From contig CAYNFH010000288.1 of assembly GCA_964396385.1 (NCBI GenBank), positions 1 through 6,988 on the forward strand: a stretch of 6,988 bases of DNA. Direction: 5' to 3'. This document shows, piece by piece, positions 5,682-6,988 of this stretch; within the stretch, counting starts at the first letter, position 1, and every line of letters starts with the position of its first letter. Both the position numbers and the translations under genes were made by a program. The notes below the pieces were generated by a model. It was given only the letters and a program-made list of their open reading frames with translations, was not told the DNA's origin and made no database searches. Source of the DNA: CAYNFH01 sp964396385. GTDB taxonomy: Bacteria; Armatimonadota; Chthonomonadetes; Chthonomonadales; CAJBBX01.

Positions 5682-5687
5682 CCCGCT

Positions 5688-5727
5688 CCTTCGTAAGGAG
5701 GGGGAATCTCCCCTCCCCTTACGAAGG
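5688..5727. repeat. Inverted repeat after recD2
   Basis: CCTTCGTAAGG (5688-5698) and CCTTACGAAGG (5717-5727) form a perfect 11-base-pair stem, extended inward by an imperfect G-run/C-run pairing. It starts 7 bases after the recD2 stop. It may end transcription or protect the 3' end, but no T-run follows, so it is labelled a repeat. Confidence 0.65.
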
Positions 5728-5734
5728 TGGGAAA

Positions 5735-5773
5735 CGGCGCGCCCAGAGCCGAGCGAGCGCAGGCTCTGCGCCG
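5735..5773. repeat. Second inverted repeat between recD2 and the DinB-like gene
   Basis: CAGAGCC (5744-5750) pairs with GGCTCTG (5762-5768), and the outer CGGCG (5735-5739) pairs with CGCCG (5769-5773) around a 4-base bulge. The loop is 11 bases. It lies 7 bases after the previous inverted repeat, so the whole gap of about 136 bases is mostly palindrome. Confidence 0.5.
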
Positions 5774-5804
5774 CTTCCTTGGCCGGGGGTGGGGTTCTGC
5801 TTAG

Positions 5805-5810
5805 AAGGAG
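5805..5810 (+). promoter_or_regulatory. Strong ribosome binding site deciding the ATG 5818 start
   Basis: AAGGAG lies 7 bases before ATG 5818. An in-frame TTG at 5779 would add 13 Gly/Arg-rich residues from the repeat-filled spacer and is rejected. Confidence 0.85.
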
Positions 5811-5817
5811 ACGAGTC

Positions 5818-6342
5818 ATGGGATGGGAGCCGAAGAGCGAAAATGAGATACTCGCGGACATCCTCTACATGCACCTGGAGGGGTTCGTTGGACGGCTGCG
5901 TAAGATGCCGGAGGACAAGCTGGACTTCACCTTCGACCCCGCCGCGCCGTCCGCCCGCACCCTGGCTATTCACGCCTGGCAGTGGCTGATATGCGACCGC
6001 TGCCACATCCAGGAGCCGGACGCGCTGAAGCACCCGGACCTGCCGCCCGTGCCGCAGGACCAGCAGGAGCTCTGTGACGCCCTCCTGGAGGAGGCCAAAA
6101 CCTGGCGGGAGATGGTCCGCGGCTTCACGCCGGAGCAGCTAGCCGCCCCGCGCAAACAGTTCAACGACTTCGACATGAACGTCCGCGCCTTCGTGGGGCA
6201 CATGGTGCAGAACTGCATCTACAAGCACGGCCAGTTCTCCACTATCTACTTCGCCCTCGGCCTGGACGGCACAGAGCCCTACAAGGCCCCGTTCCCCGTG
6301 CCCATCTACGCCGAGCTCCGCGCCCAGCACACCGGTGAGTAG
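5818..6342 (+). CDS. DinB-like (DinB/YfiT superfamily) four-helix-bundle protein
   Basis: 174 residues from ATG 5818, the usual length for the superfamily. Members are small cytosolic four-helix bundles, many binding a divalent metal through three His. Some transfer low-molecular-weight thiols such as bacillithiol or mycothiol, or detoxify, and most have no known reaction. Seen here: an amphipathic first helix (EILADILYMHLEGFVGRL, about 11-28); the conserved LAIHAWQWLICD (49-60), with H52 as the likely first ligand; and a last helix RAFVGHMVQNCIYKHGQF (123-140) followed by LGLDG. The usual pattern H-x3-H-x3-HRGQ reads here as H128, N132, then KHGQ (K136, H137). The second His is therefore Asn, and the third is Lys or shifted by one, so metal binding may be altered. 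It is probably on its own transcript; palindromes lie on both sides. The family call rests on these motifs and length; the activity is unknown. Confidence 0.72.
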   Translation: MGWEPKSENEILADILYMHLEGFVGRLRKMPEDKLDFTFDPAAPSARTLAIHAWQWLICDRCHIQEPDALKHPDLPPVPQDQQELCDALLEEAKTWREMVRGFTPEQLAAPRKQFNDFDMNVRAFVGHMVQNCIYKHGQFSTIYFALGLDGTEPYKAPFPVPIYAELRAQHTGE

Positions 6343-6348
6343 CCGCAG

Positions 6349-6365
6349 CCCGGGTGCCTCCCGGG
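6349..6365. repeat. CCCGGG hairpin after the DinB-like gene
   Basis: Two CCCGGG sequences separated by five bases (TGCCT) can pair as a 6-base-pair hairpin 7 bases after the stop. This is the first of four adjacent palindromes. Confidence 0.4.
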
Positions 6366-6369
6366 ACTG

Positions 6370-6384
6370 GCGGGCCCAGCCCGC
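6370..6384 (+). terminator. Short GC hairpin with T-run, possible terminator
   Basis: GCGGGC (6370-6375) and GCCCGC (6379-6384) form a perfect 6-base-pair stem with a 3-base loop, followed directly by TTT. It could end the DinB-like transcript. The T-run is short, so the call is weak. Confidence 0.35.
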
Positions 6385-6387
6385 TTT

Positions 6388-6419
6388 GGAGTGCGGTGGC
6401 TTGCCACCGCTTTCTCTCC
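6388..6419. repeat. REP-like palindrome (GCGGTGGC/GCCACCGC core)
   Basis: GCGGTGGC (6393-6400) and GCCACCGC (6403-6410) pair perfectly with a 2-base centre. Outer GGAG (6388-6391) and CTCC (6416-6419) extend it. The wording TTGGAGTGCGGTGGC...GCCACCGCTTT resembles dispersed palindromes I have met in genomes of several environmental phyla, so this is probably one copy of a genome-wide family. That is memory-based, not checked. Confidence 0.55.
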
Positions 6420-6449
6420 ACCGCTTGCCGGAACGAATCAGAGAACGCT

Positions 6450-6500
6450 GTAGGGGCCGGGCGCTGTCCCGGCCCGCCATGGGGCGGACGAGGCTCCTAC
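6450..6500. repeat. Compound GTAGGGGCC palindrome
   Basis: The outer arms GTAGGGGCC (6450-6458) and GGCTCCTAC (6492-6500) match at eight of nine positions. Inside are a perfect 8-base-pair hairpin GGGCCGGG (6454-6461)/CCCGGCCC (6468-6475) and a second, CCGCC (6474-6478)/GGCGG (6483-6487). The pairings compete with one another. The GTAGGGGC...GCCCCTAC form is a common dispersed repeat type; this copy looks degenerate. Confidence 0.5.
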
Positions 6501-6522
6501 CGAACCGCAGCGTACCAGTACA

Positions 6523-6988
6523 TCACCGCCTGAGTGGCCTGGAATCCGCCTGCTCTGCCTTCTGCAGCCGGCCTGTGCCCTTGGCCCACTGACCCGACAG
6601 CCGACCAAGAGAGAGAGGACCATCAACACTAACGGCCTCCCAGTCGTCAAACGCAACCTTAAGCGCTATGGAGGACCTGTTTGCGAAGGATGGGAACTGC
6701 GATGCGACCAAGAACTCGCGGTCCATCCTGTAATCCGGTCGTTGCTCTCCGGGCAGTACTATGACCCCGGACTGCGGCCCGGTATTGGGCGCGCCAAGCG
6801 GTATCTGGAGGTCGCCAATACCTGTCTCAGAATCCATAGCTCGCGTGGACCGATACGGAAGGACGTCGGCAACAATGGTGACGCTGCCATCCTTATCGAC
6901 ATGGAGGAAGCCTATTTGAGTCTTGTGTGGCTCGCAGAGGAAGCAGACCGGTACCGCATAGAGGGTATTGCCAGCGAAGGCCACCTCG
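6523..6988 (-). CDS. Unrecognised protein, C-terminal part (5' end outside window)
   Basis: The frame is open from the right edge to TGA at 6523-6525, giving 154 codons. The first visible residues are EVAFAGNTLYAVPVCFLCEP. A GTG at 6984 is in frame, but the preceding codon is also open and no ribosome binding site is visible, so the gene very likely continues beyond the edge. Codons look like real coding sequence with mixed third positions. Visible parts: a CFLC pair (Cys-x-x-Cys), then GFLHVDKDGSVTIVADVLPY, which is built like one strand-turn-strand blade of a beta-propeller, then IPLGAPNTGPQSGVIVLPGE and a more charged tail ending SRPLRR. The segment FDDWEAVSVDGPLSL has no known signature. 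A secreted propeller-like (ScyD/NHL-type) protein is one weak guess; I do not recognise the family. It converges on the DinB-like gene across the palindrome cluster. Confidence 0.6.
   Translation of the reverse strand, partial: EVAFAGNTLYAVPVCFLCEPHKTQIGFLHVDKDGSVTIVADVLPYRSTRAMDSETGIGDLQIPLGAPNTGPQSGVIVLPGEQRPDYRMDREFLVASQFPSFANRSSIALKVAFDDWEAVSVDGPLSLGRLSGQWAKGTGRLQKAEQADSRPLRR

Noticed and set aside
6438..6656. Minus-strand frame beginning with a lipoprotein-like signal (LSLLVGC)
   Set aside because: It overlaps the better coding frame at 6523-6988 and runs into the palindrome cluster. After the lipobox-like stretch the sequence is Arg/Gly/Ser-rich with no sense, so the match looks accidental.

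Overview
The window is GC-rich bacterial chromosome with ordinary housekeeping and accessory genes. No tRNA, rRNA, CRISPR array or transposase was seen. Start codons are mixed (GTG three times, ATG three times). Most genes have a Shine-Dalgarno sequence, but one appears leaderless. Intergenic spaces are filled with GC-rich palindromes of the REP type. RecD2 without RecB or RecC nearby, the dispersed palindromes and the leaderless start would fit a non-proteobacterial lineage, for example Armatimonadota, Chloroflexota or Deinococcota. This placement is a guess from texture only; nothing here fixes the phylum.

Left part (1-3181): the 3' end of a sigma factor gene (region 4 only) ends in a good intrinsic terminator. 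It is followed by a pentapeptide-repeat protein gene (297-818, +), then a UDP-glucuronate 4-epimerase gene (892-1902, +). Convergent to these lie a divergent sigma-70-like protein (1934-2557, -) and a second pentapeptide-repeat protein (2696-3181, -). The two pentapeptide proteins align without a gap over 161 residues at about 45% identity (my hand count). They share an N-terminal cap, exactly 24 pentapeptides and a C-terminal YD..TRWP....P...GA tail. Each sits next to a sigma-like gene, so the region looks like two copies of a sigma-like plus pentapeptide pair on either side of a sugar-nucleotide epimerase gene.

Middle (3182-5681): a roughly 208-base divergent intergenic region carries a perfect TGTGA-N6-TCACA palindrome next to a TTTCGCGAAA palindrome. 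Then comes recD2 (3390-5681, +), a complete SF1B helicase whose ATG lies 5 bases after a TATACT box with no Shine-Dalgarno sequence. Inside recD2, an imperfect palindrome made of GGACGG-type units (about 4247-4313) is read in frame as a roughly 24-residue insertion.

Right part (5682-6988): two inverted repeats, a DinB-like four-helix-bundle protein gene (5818-6342, +) with a strong Shine-Dalgarno sequence, a cluster of four adjacent palindromes (6349-6500), and the 3' end of an unrecognised gene entering from the right edge on the minus strand (6523-6988).

Apart from the sigma-like/pentapeptide pairing, I see no evidence that these genes form one pathway.
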